A stretch of DNA of 64,000 bases from Angiostrongylus vasorum (GCA_018806985.1 JADANN010000380.1:2234501-2298500); one strand, 5' to 3'; shown: positions 43,490 through 54,664, counted from the stretch's first letter. Numbers and translations are program-made. Notes: generated by a model from the letters alone, not told the origin.

Positions 43490-44885
43490 TCATTTCTCCA
43501 GGCTCTTTGAGTGTGTTCGCCCATGTCATGAGCACTTTTCTTCGATGAGAGTTTACAAGAAATTTCAGTGAATACGCAAACACATTGCTGTGAGAGTTAT
43601 ATAAGGACAGAATGAAGTTTAATTTTTATCCTTCTATTAAGTAACTCATATGTAGTGTGACGTCACGACCAATCTAAAGATCCGCTTGGCCAGACTTTCC
43701 CAAGCAGATCCCAGTATTCGATGCAGAATTCTTCGAAAACTCTGTTAACGACGAAATAAATTTTCTTCAAGACGTGCTTTTCGTGTATGATTTAGTACTT
43801 CATCGGCTTTAATAAATCGTTTCCAACTTGTGTTTTAATAGAATTTTAACAATGAAGAGAGATCACAGAATGCCCCACCCCGGAACTGTGGAATGTCCGA
43901 GATACCAAGCAGTCAGCGCAAGGATTTCGTCTTTCTGAATTAAGCCGTTAGGGGAATAGATTGCAACTTTGTAATTTTCTGGTTATTTTCTTTGCTGATT
44001 TAGCAGAGAGACGGCACATCTGGCGCGTTGCGACCAGGATCTTTTCACTCCGGTTACCAATAGTTTTCACCTTGTGATAATCATGTAGCCTCTACATGAA
44101 AGACTACTAGTCGGATCGCTTTTTTACATTAATGGCGGGTTTTCAATCAGAGAGAGGATTGGGAAGCACTGTTTTCTCAGATTCTCTCAGCATCGCATTT
44201 CTCCAAGGTAGCATGAACATGAAAAAAAGTGCAAGTCTAAATGAAAACTAGTCCTTAAATAAGGTACTTTAAATAAGGCAATGTAGGTTACCAAATGTGT
44301 CTCAGTCTTCATTGTGACCTTAAACACTCATTAATTCCGAGGGGATCTGTAGGGTTCCGCCGATCTCTGAACTGATCGGATTCATTTTCAATTTACGCAA
44401 TTACGAGTGCTGTTGCTCATGACCAGAAGATTGTTTCCTTTCAGAGCCGACAAAGAATTCTAGGATTCCCACCGCCAAATGCAAGAAATTAGCCTTTCTT
44501 TAAAACAATGACACGTAAGAAATAATTGAAGTGTCGTGTTTTGCTCACTGTCGAATGTCCACCTCTGCCGCTACTAAGGTTATAATGTTGAAAACTATAT
44601 TTCGGTCGTGCCATGTTATTCATCATATGTCCCTATACCAATCTTTCGGAGACCTGAGTAATGCGAGGAGCCGAGTTGAAGTGCATAATCGATCCCGCAG
44701 AAGTCCGTACCCCTATTAGCTGGCACGGAGTCTCAAAAAACTGACTTTCCTCTAACCTCGATGTGATTGGTCAACATGTATTCTTCCATCGATAAACTAA
44801 CACGAGACCCCCCAAGACCGACTTTCTATCACCTCGGGATTGATCAAATGATTCTCTATATTCTTGTTGAGCAACACGAGATGTC
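43490..44885. other. No gene recognised
   Basis: AT-rich; short frames only. Confidence 0.3.
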
Positions 44886-44889
44886 ACTT

Positions 44890-45345
44890 TATTCCTTATT
44901 ACGGTAAAGCTGACGTTTCAGGGAATTTTGACTTCTTCTTTATCCAGAGCACTTTGTGAATTTTGCGCGCTAGTGTTTTCGATTCCTGTGCCAGGATGGT
45001 GACTTGTTTCAAAAATCTTTCCCGTTACTTCTTTGTGTCCTATACGCGCCTGGTGGAATATTTAGTCTAACTTTAAGTTTGCCGACTAGATGTTCTTTTA
45101 GACGGACGCAGAATCGTCTACCCGTTCCGCCAATGTTTTCAACCCTGCACCCTTTACAAGAGATCGGAGAAACCGTACCCGAACTCATGCAATCGCTGCC
45201 TCTACCGTTCAGGCATAATATGCAATTCTCCGTTGTAGGTAGACGGTCATACAGGCGATTTAGAACTAATTGGCGTCTTAAAAGTACTATGTGGTATTTC
45301 AATCACTGTTACCGAATCTCTAACACGAGGTTGTTAAAAAGTCTC
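44890..45345 (-). mobile_element. Penelope-like element, GIY-YIG part
   Basis: Minus-strand frame 45302-45009: RRQLVLNRLYDRLPTTENCI, CLNGRGSDCMSSGTVSPI, RFCVRLKEHLVGKLKVRLNI. It continues after a shift with LAQESKTLARK to about 44950. The YVGET residues read ENIGGTG, so the site is damaged. A partial ribozyme-like end (CCCTGAAACGTCAGC on the minus strand) lies at about 44904-44925. Confidence 0.75.
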
Positions 45346-45348
45346 ATA

Positions 45349-45384
45349 GGCTAACGTTTCGACGTCTTCGTCTTCGTCAGAGCA
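45349..45384 (-). ncRNA. Hammerhead-ribozyme-like motif with compensatory helix II
   Basis: Minus strand: TGCT, CTGACGA (intact core), A, GACG-AAGA-CGTC (perfect 4-bp helix II), GAAA, CGTT, AGCC. Helix I keeps 3 bp. Compared with the other copies the second pair of helix II is A-U instead of G-C, a paired change that keeps the helix. It sits just 5' of the PLE endonuclease piece. Confidence 0.6.
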
Positions 45385-45389
45385 TTCGT

Positions 45390-45770
45390 CTTTGACTCTT
45401 TTCTATTGTAATCTATTCCGCTGGTCCACTCTCCTTTTCTTGGCTTTCCAATTCGTTCATACCTCATTCAGATGGGATCTGAAGGTTCGCATCAAACACA
45501 CAACGACGGTAGACGGTGTGGTGCAGAGTGACCAAACGGCAATGACGTACAAGACCATGTTGATATCAGCCATTTCAGTCTTCTTACTTGTCAACATACT
45601 TTTTTTAAAAAGCTTGCTTTATTTTGCCTGAAGGCAGGCAAGCTTATTCCGTTCTCTTAGTGCAAAAACAACTGGTTGACGAAAACCCGCAACACGTCGT
45701 CTCACCGTTTAGGGTAGTCGTCCCAGAGCACGCTTTCATCCTCATAGTGTCCACTGCATCGGTCCCTTCG
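45390..45770. other. No gene recognised
   Basis: Spacer between two PLE pieces; nothing supportable. Confidence 0.3.
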
Positions 45771-45775
45771 TTTAT

Positions 45776-45967
45776 CTAACGTCCTTTCTTCTGACTACGT
45801 GGCGAGATCCTGTGTTTCGCTGGTGTACAGTTTTCTAGAGCTCGAAGATGAGGTACGTTTCGAAAATCTGAATTGCGGTGTCCAGACAGAAATTGCATGT
45901 CCCTGCTCTTAAGAAGACATCTTCCAACCTTTCTATTTGTGGTGCGCATAATTCTTGACATCCGCAT
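45776..45967 (-). mobile_element. Possible PLE N-terminal fragment
   Basis: After frame changes the minus strand resembles the end of the N-terminal PLE block at 37.3 kb (short spaced Ser-rich stretch after an HNSK-type motif), and it lies upstream of a PLE endonuclease on the same strand. Weak. Confidence 0.25.
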
Positions 45968-45989
45968 ATTTTAGATGAATGAACAATTA

Positions 45990-46340
45990 ACTGCTGGTTA
46001 AAAATTGAATACTGCCATCTTGTATTATCCCGCTGGCAAGCGAATTGAGCTTCGTTTTCGATCGAATGTTCATGGATTTATGAAGAAATGAGTAAACTAT
46101 TACGGTTCTTGAGATTTGGGAACGCTAATTGCTAGTCGATTCTGTTATCGAACAAAAATGAAGCGGATAGTTAATGAGGGTTTAACAAAAGGAATGTGAT
46201 ATAACTGTGTTCAAACATGAAGACGAAACGGATGTCACCATGATGCCTCCGACACACATGGGTTGATGAGGTGCCATGCTATAAAAGCCACAGAATATGA
46301 ATGAGATTGAGATAAATGAGTTCAAGGTACACTTGCATTT
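45990..46340. other. No gene recognised
   Basis: Nothing supportable. Confidence 0.3.
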
Positions 46341-46343
46341 TAG

Positions 46344-46673
46344 CTAGTTCCAAACGGCAAAAATCTTTCACCTTCTGTTGTCCATGCTGTGGAAGAGAGT
46401 CCAAGAAGTGGAGACGTTGCGACGGCGTTAAAATACACCAGCAAAAAATTTTATAACCTAAGATTTGATCCAAAGAAACTAAACAAGCCAACACTGGATA
46501 CAATATTTATTCTTGTTAAAATGCATATGAACGGGAAGGGCTGGGCAAAGGCTTTGGTGCAGGTGGAAATAGAATCTACAAAACGCGCTGCCAGTTGTAA
46601 CACCAAGGGAGAGAGGATTAGTTCGAACTCTACATGCTCGTCGTCTCTTCATTGCTACGCAAAAAGGAAATAA
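46344..46673 (+). CDS. Candidate terminal exon, product not recognised
   Basis: An open frame of 109 codons starts right after the acceptor TTGCATTTTAG. It includes LVPNGKNLSPSVVHAVEESP, RSGDVATALKYTSKKFYNLR and FDPKKLNKPTLDTIFILVKM, and ends at TAA (46671). Codon use in the first two thirds looks coding; the Ser/Cys-rich end may be intron after GTGCAG-GTGGAA. A shadow frame exists on the other strand. No upstream exon was found. Confidence 0.33.
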   Translation, partial: LVPNGKNLSPSVVHAVEESPRSGDVATALKYTSKKFYNLRFDPKKLNKPTLDTIFILVKMHMNGKGWAKALVQVEIESTKRAASCNTKGERISSNSTCSSSLHCYAKRK

Positions 46674-46679
46674 TATTAG

Positions 46680-47730
46680 ATATCTTTGTAAAATAAGAAC
46701 AATGACTTTTCCACCTAAAGTTTTTTATACGCTTAACAATAATTGTCAAGCCAATCCAACACGAGCAATGAAGTGTCACAAAAGCACTGGGGAAATTCTG
46801 TTGTAATGGAATTTCTGCGCCTACAATGGAAAACTGGAGAGTTCATGAGATGGGTTTGAGCTGAACGTTTACTGATATGTTATAATATTTTTGCTCGCCC
46901 CGGTTTAGTCGACTTACTCTCAGATTGTAGGTACGGTACTTGTTCAGAAACAACATCGGGATAAGAGAACCTCACTATCGGAACCAGTGCACACATGACA
47001 GGGATGGCAACGCTTATTCTCGCTGAACTGTACGTGCCTCTTAACAATAACATGTACATTGCAGTAAGAGGTGGGTGCATTAGCAGTGGAAGTCAAGCTG
47101 TCTAAAATCATTGCTTCTCGGTAATCACCATTCTTAATTTTGCTCCCTGTTAGGAAATGTCACATTTTTACCACAGAACGAAAGCTCACAGGGGATTCCT
47201 AGGAGAGTAGCAGAGCACGAAATGTCATGCTGTTATATATTTTTCAGTGACATGACACAATTTATACTAACATTACCCCCTAAGACTCTGAAATGTCGTC
47301 GCTACTAAGAATGAACAATCAAGGCAACAAAAATCGAAAATCATTCCACCTCATTGTGACATGTTGGTGGACAATTCTTAGAAAAGATGGAAAAAAGAGT
47401 TGACCACAAGCTTAGTGATAATCGAGCTCTTTTTTTCAATTTTAGAAAATGGGTGACATAACCCCCTAGCAATTTTTCCGGACATCGTGCCACCTTTGTG
47501 AAAAAAAGAGTTCAGATGAAGGGAACTAATAACGCAGGGCACGGAGAAACTTGTCCACAGAGTAATAACGGGTTCCGAAAAAAAGAACCTTGAACAATTT
47601 CAGACTTTCGAAGGTCACACGATGATTGCGCTGACAGGGTCACTCAGAGAAGAAGCGGTGTCTTTCAGAATTTTCAAGCTGATAGCAGTTGATGATGACT
47701 TTACAGCGAACTACAAAGGGAGAAAAATGA
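46680..47730. other. No gene recognised
   Basis: Short frames only. Confidence 0.3.
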
Positions 47731-47734
47731 TGAA

Positions 47735-47930
47735 GCTCCCAGCGTGAACCAAGCCCTGAGGGATGCGCCGCGCATTCGATCCCATTAGTGTCACCGTTGT
47801 TTCTGATTGAATGCATATCTGGCCAATGCAATGCTTATGCTGACCTGCTAATTTGTCAAGTTAGTGCTGCTATTCCTTCAGACTGGTCTGGTGGTAATTC
47901 ACCAACCTCAGAGGGATGCACAGCTTAGCG
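47735..47930 (-). repeat. SINE-A 3' part
   Basis: Minus-strand body: GGTTGGTGAATTACCACCAG, ATTGGCCAGATATGCATTCA, CCTCAGGGCTTGGTTCACGC. Head decayed. Confidence 0.55.
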
Positions 47931-47934
47931 AGCT

Positions 47935-48360
47935 AAGGACGAGGCATTGAGCCATCTACTACGTGTATTTAAGAACACCTCTAATCAGTCACAAACAACT
48001 ATATGAAGAATGATTTAAATCATATTTTAGAACATGACACGTTGGCAGTACCGGTATTTATCGGCAGTTGTGGATTTTTGACTGGAAATGTACTGGAATT
48101 TTCCTCTGCGACCTTATTTTCCCGTGTTGATTTTAGACCTAAGCGTAGTGCGTCAAGGTACGAGAGAACAAGTCAAAATAACTGCTCTTTGAAAGCGCTT
48201 TAGTGGATTTGTCACTATTTCGACGTTCTTATTTCTTGGGAAGATTTGCTGTGATTGACCGAAGATATTCCATCATTTTATGGAATTATGAACAATTAAC
48301 AATTTTCATACTTCTTCTTCATTACAGATGTCCCTTACAGACGAGATTCAACGGAACTTC
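47935..48360. other. No gene recognised
   Basis: Nothing supportable. Confidence 0.3.
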
Positions 48361-48362
48361 TT

Positions 48363-48715
48363 ACATTCCGGATTACAGGGTTCAACGATTTTAAATTGTT
48401 TTGTCGAAAGAGTGTTCCTGCTTTGGGTTCAAATGACGCCGATGAGGCGTTGTTTCCCTTTCCACTATCTTGAAATCTGGGTGGGGCAAGAGGAGAGATA
48501 CTTCTCGAATAACGAAGATGGTTTCGGAGTTCATCAAAACTCTTGGTATTTCGGATTGTACGGTTTAAGAATTTCAAATCGTCTTGTCGAAAGAGCGTTC
48601 TTAGCTTGGGCCCAAATGACGTAAATGACGCTCCTTTTCAGTACCTAGATAGGAGGAGAGATACTTCTCGAATTACGCAGGACTTCGAGTTCATTAACAC
48701 TGGCACGATAGATCA
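48363..48715. repeat. Two-unit tandem repeat, period about 184 bp
   Basis: Unit 1 (48363-48546) and unit 2 (48547-48715) share CGGATT..ACGGTT, TTGTCGAAAGAG-GTTC, CTTGGG, CAAATGACG, AGGAGAGATACTTCTCGAAT and TTCGGAGTTCAT-type ends. Visible divergence is about a quarter of positions. An 80-codon minus frame crosses unit 1 but is not kept in unit 2, so coding is unlikely. Confidence 0.75.
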
Positions 48716-48719
48716 AGCG

Positions 48720-49075
48720 GTCTTAAACACAATCTGTTCCAATAACTTTCACAGCTTTGATTTCAATTCCTTCGTGATAGTTTTCGATGCTTTGTCGTCT
48801 TTTTTTGTTTAATTCAATCCCTGTCTAGTCTTGCAGGATGTGAATCTGTTGAATATACATGAGATACATAGTTACTAGGCTACTAGAAAGTTAATGTCTG
48901 GTTTTTAACTTTATTTTTCGTTGTAAGTGTTCTAGCAAGAGTATCTTTCTCAAATGCTGTACTACAATATATCACTGGAAAGCTCATTTTATGCGCCTTC
49001 ACTCCTTATAGCTGAGTTATTACATGTCTATATCTATAATATATATATTATGTATCTATAATATATATTCAAAGT
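48720..49075. other. AT-rich spacer with imperfect AT microsatellite
   Basis: No gene. At about 49023-49071 an ATCTATAATATATAT unit is repeated imperfectly. Confidence 0.6.
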
Positions 49076-49079
49076 GTTT

Positions 49080-49385
49080 AACTTTTATTCACTACCCATT
49101 CTTTTTTTCATGGCAGGGGTTCGATGTGAAGTACAACCACAAGGATACTGAAACATGACTAAACCTCGGAACCTCAGGTGGGCTTCGAAGTCGCGATAAC
49201 CCTTTCTGGGTGACCAAATGCTATCAATTACACCAAGGCCAGTGTTGCCCTTCTTGCCTTCCTCTCAGCCAATTTTTTTACTCTAACAGTACTATCGACA
49301 AGCGGGCGATGGGGATGGATGCGGGGTGAGCAAACATTGACATCGAACCCAGTTAAGCTGAAGCTGCAACCCCTTTCTGTTTAGG
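49080..49385 (-). repeat. SINE-B copy with leader
   Basis: Minus strand: leader GCAGCTTCAGCTTAACTGGG, GAGAGGAAGGCAAGAAGGGC, CGCGACTTCGAAGCCCAC (B box), tail with ACATCGAACCCCTGCCATGA. Confidence 0.65.
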
Positions 49386-49407
49386 GGGTAGTTGCTAATA
49401 GCATCGA

Positions 49408-49685
49408 TAAATGAAGGATAAAGGATGAAGCTCTCGGCGTTGATCATTCCCTGAAGGATGCGCCATACACTCGACTTCATTAAGTATCGTTGGAGGTGAC
49501 TGAATGCATATCTGGCCTTTACAATGACTCGCGGTGGCCTACCGATGTATCGAGCCAGTGCAGCTATCCTCCCAGACAAGTCTGTTACCAATTTGCAGAC
49601 TCCGGACGGATGGAAGGCTTGGTGGGCCATGGGCGCTGGGATAGATTCCACGTGTGTGTCGCAGTGACGCTTCCAACCACTATAG
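49408..49685 (-). repeat. SINE-A copy
   Basis: Minus strand: GGAATCTATCCCAGCGCCCA (B-box region) and full body to GAGAGCTTCATCCTTTATCC. Head partly lost. Confidence 0.7.
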
Positions 49686-49869
49686 GGTAATTAGCACCGA
49701 TTGGGTAAAAAAGCTGGTTGAGAAAAAAGGGGGAAGGATCTTACTGTACATAAATTTTAAAGTGTTAGAATCTCAGAAGCCAAATCAGCAATTTCGAAAA
49801 AATCTACTTTTATTAATTCAGCCTCAGTCGGAGTGGAACCCAAACAACTCGAAAGGTGAATAAGGTAAG

Positions 49870-50760
49870 TGAGCCAACAAAGTTTTACCGAAACCATGGC
49901 GCTACATTGGTTAAAAAATTTCCTCTTGGAGGATTTGTTGTTGAGGGGTGAGGCAGGCTCTGCTTCTGCTACTGACGACGAAGAATTGAATGTTTGAGAA
50001 TTTGCAGAAAAACTCAGAGTAAACATTTGAACTGATTCGGAACATCTGAAGAAAATTAGAGAGTGAAAAAAACTGGACAAATTGGTGCCGAATGAGTTGA
50101 CTGACAATCAGTGAAACTGCTATTTTGAGGTACCGTCAGCGCTTTTTCTGCCCAGCCAGAATGACCCGTTTCTTGACTGTATTGTGTTTCGCGACGAAAA
50201 AATGAATCCTCTACGACAACAGGCGACGATCGGATTACTGCTTGTACATGAATGAAGCTAGGCAACACTTCGCAAACAGAAATTGCACCAAATGAAGGCC
50301 ATGTTGTTTTGTGGTATGCAGATGGTTTGATCCATCGCAGCTTCCTGAATCCGGGCAAAACGATTGCGACATAGGAGTACGTTGAAATTGACGAAATGCA
50401 CGAAACGTGAATGGTTTGACCCTCAATTTCGGCCAACAGCAAAGGACCCATCTTTTGCCACGATAAAACAAAGCCGCATGTCGCACTACCGGCGTTGCAT
50501 GAGTTCTAAGAATTGGACTGCGAAACTGCTTCACGCGCTATACTTGTCATAGCTCTCGCCTACCTACACCACATCTTCAGACATTTCCACAGCTCGCTGT
50601 GCGATTAATGGTTTAGAAACCAGATAAATTCTGGGACTGTGCTCAACGAATTCAGAGTTTCAAAAAGTCCAGAGTGTTGTGCAACTGGAATGAATGAAAA
50701 ATCCTGTTTCTTCTTGGCAAAAAGTTGTAGGCAGTGATAGATTTCATTTTAATAGTAGTA
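49870..50760 (+). mobile_element. Mariner-family transposase relic
   Basis: In broken frames: WLKNFLLEDLLLRGEAGSAS near 49910, EFAEKLRV, then KKLDKLVPNELTDNQ near 50075, SQNDPFLDCIVFRDEK near 50160 (first catalytic D of mariner TCDEKW), ILYDNRRRSDYC near 50209, IHRSFLNPGKTIAT near 50333, and GPIFCHDKTKPHVALPAL near 50445 (second D of HDNARPHVA). The third D region is decayed (ALAYLHHIF) and the tail reads FRVSKSPECCATGMNEK (mariner: FxxSRSPEFYxxGI). Many stops make it inactive. TIRs were not identified. Two long minus-strand frames here are shadows of this relic. Confidence 0.85.
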
Positions 50761-50929
50761 CATTCCGCTTTGCAAATATACGTTAGAATCTTACATTAAT
50801 TTCCGGAAAACATAATGAAATGCCTATCACTAGTTGCTTTTTTTGTTAGATTTGAAAAGGAATGTAGTGAGTGAAAAAAGATAATGCGGGAGTTGAGATT
50901 GGAAAAGCGTCTTTGAATGAAGCTGAAAG

Positions 50930-51215
50930 CGTACGCGTGGCGCAGTGGGCGGAGGCGCCCTGCAACACACACGTGGAATCGGTCTCCGCGCCCATGGGCC
51001 ACCAAGCTTTCCATCCCTCCGGGGTCAGCAGATTGGTACCAGACTTGTCTAGGAGGATAGCAGCACTGGCTCGATACATCGGTAGGCCACTGCGAGTCAT
51101 TGCAAAAGCTAGATATGCATTCAGTCACCTCCAAACGATGCTTAATGAAGTCGAATGCATGGAGCGTTCCTCTAGGATTGATCAACGCCTAGAGCTTTGT
51201 CCTTATTCTTAAATG
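50930..51215 (+). repeat. SINE-A copy
   Basis: GTACGCGTGGCGCAGTGGGC (A box), GTGGAATCGGTCTCCGCGC, complete body, end AGAGCTTTGTCCTTATTC. Confidence 0.75.
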
Positions 51216-51219
51216 AAAC

Positions 51220-53180
51220 TGATGCGATTTTTGTGATAAAAATTGGATCGTTAATGTGTTATTCATTAAGGTAAATGAAGAAAACGCCAGCACGGGCTTG
51301 TCACTCGCGGTGAATGTTAAGTGAACACGCTTTTTCCGTATACCATTCTACCACCAGTCATAACTTGTTTGAAGATCATCAATCTCTCGAGCTTCTCAGC
51401 GATTCAGTGGTGTCTCATAGCAATACTTCTTTGACCGGACGTCATTATTGCAGGCCATGATACAAACTGCGGAAGTCGTTGGGTGCGAGTGCAATTGCTC
51501 ACAAGAACCACGCAACACCCATGATACTGTAGCGCAGGCGTTAACATTCGACGATTAGTGCTCAACCTACCCTACGAGCACCGGGTTTCTAAAACTCATT
51601 TAAAACAATTCTTATTTGTTTTAATGAATCTTGCAAGTATCTAAAGTGCTAATCAGTCACCAATGTCTTTGAAAATGCCATCGCTCGTAAATTTCTCCTT
51701 TCAGCTGTTCCAGTTTTCTTTGTACTTACACCACATTCGTCGAACATTTCTGCGTGTCGAACGTTTCCAAATGCTTTTATGGTACATTTGAATTACAGCA
51801 AGATAGCATGTTTGATTTAGATGTATAATTATCAATGCACCTAAGCAGCAGTGATTTAAAACAGGACCGAAAAAGAAGTGGCGTCAGAATACGATCTAAG
51901 TCTCCTGGCTTCGTCTCACAGTTCATTTTTCACATATTTCACAACCGTCGTTCTTCTAGGCTTTAGAAGGACGATGACTAAGGCTTTCAACATAGATCTA
52001 TCCCATAGAGATGTGCCATGATATCGACTTTTCGTAACGGTGTAGGCATGGCCTATGGGGGGCCTATGCGATAACGTGGTAGCCTACCGATGGATCAAGT
52101 TGGCCGTCCCGCTAATTCTGATCCAATATAGCAGCACGAGATATAGAAGAAAGGCGAACTGGTTGGTCCGGGGTGCTCGATGATCGAACTAGCAAATAGA
52201 GGAATCACAGAGCTCCTTTAGCTCCTGCTTTACACAGGCCTAGTCGAAGCTGAATGAAACTTGCTTGAAAGATTAGCTCCAGAGAACTAAATAAAATTCT
52301 TCTTTCATATCTCAAAGCTGGAAATGAGCATCGTACATAATCCCGTTGTAGCTGTGGAGTTAGTGTTGAAGAACGGATCTATGCATTTCAGATGATTTCC
52401 TGCGTTTATCAGAATCCAGCTCATAGTGGCTGCTTTCCATCTTTTTATCCATTCCCATTTGTTTGAGCCAATGAACACGTTTAAGCGGAGATCTCTGCCA
52501 GCCACCTTGTTACGAAGAGTGCTCTTATATAAGAGTAAAAACACAATGGCCCTAGCTTGATCAAAGGTTCAGCGTTAACAATTTGTGCTAACCTGGTTTC
52601 TCATGTGGAGCCACAAATTCAGTGCAGTCCTCATCACTTCAGTGTGTTCCTCGGTTTACCAGTTTTCTCTTTAACACTTCAGATTTCCAGAAAAAAAAGT
52701 GTTCGACATCGTAAATCACCGCTGTGCACATGGGGGGATGCAAAAGTGGGTGCTTTCAGATCCATTTCAAAGTTATTTTTCCAAGCTAAACCATGTAGTA
52801 TTCATTTTTTTAACAAATTAATTCCCACACAGTCATTACCAAGTACGCCAGCATCTAGAGCGATGATCTGATAATAAGGTAGCTTTTTAGGTTTCTCTTA
52901 TGCTACGGGTCCACAACCCCTGCATAATAAATATAATCAAATGCAGAAGCATCCTGCGCTTATCGCCCCTTAAAGGTGCGCCATGAATTCGGCACTCAAA
53001 AACGTGGTCAAATCAGCATTTTTATCCTCTCAAATAATTTATATTTGGCACTGGACAGATTGGTTGGTTACCCCAGGATGCCGATTTGAATCAATGACAA
53101 CGCAAGGCAACTCCAACATCAGCACTACACACGTCTTATAGATTGGTTTCATGTCGTAAAAGGGGGTTTCTTGAACTCGC
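51220..53180. other. No gene recognised; decayed SINE-A piece inside
   Basis: Two kilobases with only short frames. At 51985-52200 a minus-strand SINE-A relic is recognisable (CGTGGTAGCCTACCGATGGA). A 104-codon plus frame at 52557-52871 has no coding character. Confidence 0.4.
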
Positions 53181-53184
53181 TATT

Positions 53185-53475
53185 TTTTTGATAAGCACAT
53201 ACGAGGTTGTCACTTCATTTCTATTTGCAAAAAAAAGCTAAGGTTTTAGCGAATTGTCTCTTCTTCGACGCCTGGAAGAGTCAGCATGACGGAAACCTAC
53301 TCAGCCAAACACTTCCGTAACCAGAATAGAAAAACCACGAAGGCGCAATTTCAATCGCTGTGAAACAAAAACAGCTTGTTCGTAGATTGAGAGCTTTTAA
53401 CTAGTCTTTCACTGAGTATTTAGGGTGGCGATCAATCGCCTAAAGAAATTCACATTGATGAATAGTGGACAACTC
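53185..53475 (-). mobile_element. Probable 3' UTR of a PLE copy
   Basis: Minus strand ends GACAACCTCGTATGTGCTTATCAAAAAAATAG (given as: GACAACCTCG, GTGCTTATC, A-run). The same words follow the ribozyme-like motif at 45349 and close the element at 62470. Confidence 0.45.
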
Positions 53476-53479
53476 TTAG

Positions 53480-53990
53480 CTTGAGATATTGTGCAGATCT
53501 GGTGTGATAACCTGGGTCTCCTCCCTGCGGTTCATTGTTGGATTTTCGGAATTTGTCCCGAATTCTTCGGAGGTATGGCGCAAAGAAGTCTTCGATTCCT
53601 GTGTGACTTTTACTTCAAAATCTTCCCCGTTATGGCTTAGTGTCCTGTGTTCGCCTAATGGAGTATTTCTCTTAACTTTGTGTTTGCGGATTAGATGTTC
53701 TTTTATAAAGATGCAGAGGGTTCCTCCCATTTCGCCAATGTGTTCGACCTCTCATGCTTTACAAGAAGTCGGACAAACCGTAGCCGAACTCATGCAATCA
53801 CCATCTCTACCGTTAGGGGTATAATATGCAGTTCTCAGTTGTACATAGGCGGTCATGGAGGAGATTTTGAACTGGCTGGTGTCTTAGAGTGCTCGATAGT
53901 ATTTCAACCACTGCTACCAAATCAACGTTTTATAGCTGCACCTATCTCGTTTGAAATAAAGCGCAGAATAAACGGGACGTTTTCTCATTA
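53480..53990 (-). mobile_element. Penelope-like element, GIY-YIG part
   Basis: Minus strand in broken frames: GCACT-linked RNRLYD-type linker near 53900, then LCIFIKEHLIRKHKVKRNTP, LGEHRTLSHNGEDFEVKVTQ and NSENPTMNRREETQVITPDL to a stop at about 53476. The conserved Arg and His-Glu-rich segment of GIY-YIG is kept. Confidence 0.7.
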
Positions 53991-53994
53991 GATT

Positions 53995-54410
53995 TATCGT
54001 TTGGAGGTGTGTTTTTTCATTCGCACTTATCAGATGGAGGTATAATTTCGCACTCCATAGCAAGTGACTATTTTCGCGCCAATTCCAAAGATTCCTCCTA
54101 TCGTCTTCTTCTGCATACTCTGATGGCTGTTTTAAACATGTTCCTTACAGGCGCCCTTTTTTGTGTGTGAGGGATGAGAGGAGAATCAATGAGCTAGCAT
54201 GCTTTTGTTAGTTGGCTGTTGGCACCACTTGGCGATGTAGGAGTTTTTGGATAGGCTAATTTGAACATTCAGAAATGAAAGCTAGTTTTTTTGTTTTTAT
54301 CCGATGAACTTAATGGGCTTTGGTATCCATTCAGTAACTCAAAACATTTGAAAACAAAACAAAGCGTTTAAGGTGAACAATTTAAAAACAATGAAAAACT
54401 AAACATTGCG
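53995..54410. other. No gene recognised
   Basis: Nothing supportable. Confidence 0.3.
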
Positions 54411-54414
54411 AGTT

Positions 54415-54660
54415 CGACTGGGATTTTTAGCTTAACCAGGTTCCAATACCAATTTGAGCAGCCCAGATCATTCTCGTTAACGGGTGATTGCTGATAGCGC
54501 CCAAGGATAGGAAACTGATTGAGAGAAAGGCGAAACGAAAGCCTCGGTGGTGCAGTGGGTAGCACATGAGTCGCTGAAAAGGGTAATCTCGCGTTCGAAG
54601 CATGTCCTGCGGTTGTAGGTTTTGCAAATACCTCAGCACCATTGTGCTAAATCAAATAAT
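54415..54660 (+). repeat. SINE-B copy with leader
   Basis: Leader GACTGGGATTTTTAGCTTAA, GATTGAGAGAAAGGCGAAAC, head CCTCGGTGGTGCAGTGGGTA (A box), TCGCGTTCGAAGCATG (B box), tail TTTTGCAAATACCTCAGCAC. Confidence 0.7.
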
Positions 54661-54664
54661 TGCT

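Noticed and set aside
46279..46503. Minus-strand frame with KDFCRLELAKMQVYLELIYL
   Set aside because: The overlapping plus-strand frame has a proper acceptor and better codon use; only one can be real.
48335..48577. 80-codon minus-strand frame
   Set aside because: Crosses a tandem repeat whose second unit does not keep the frame.
49757..50534. Three long overlapping minus-strand frames
   Set aside because: They are antisense to a clear mariner transposase relic on the plus strand.
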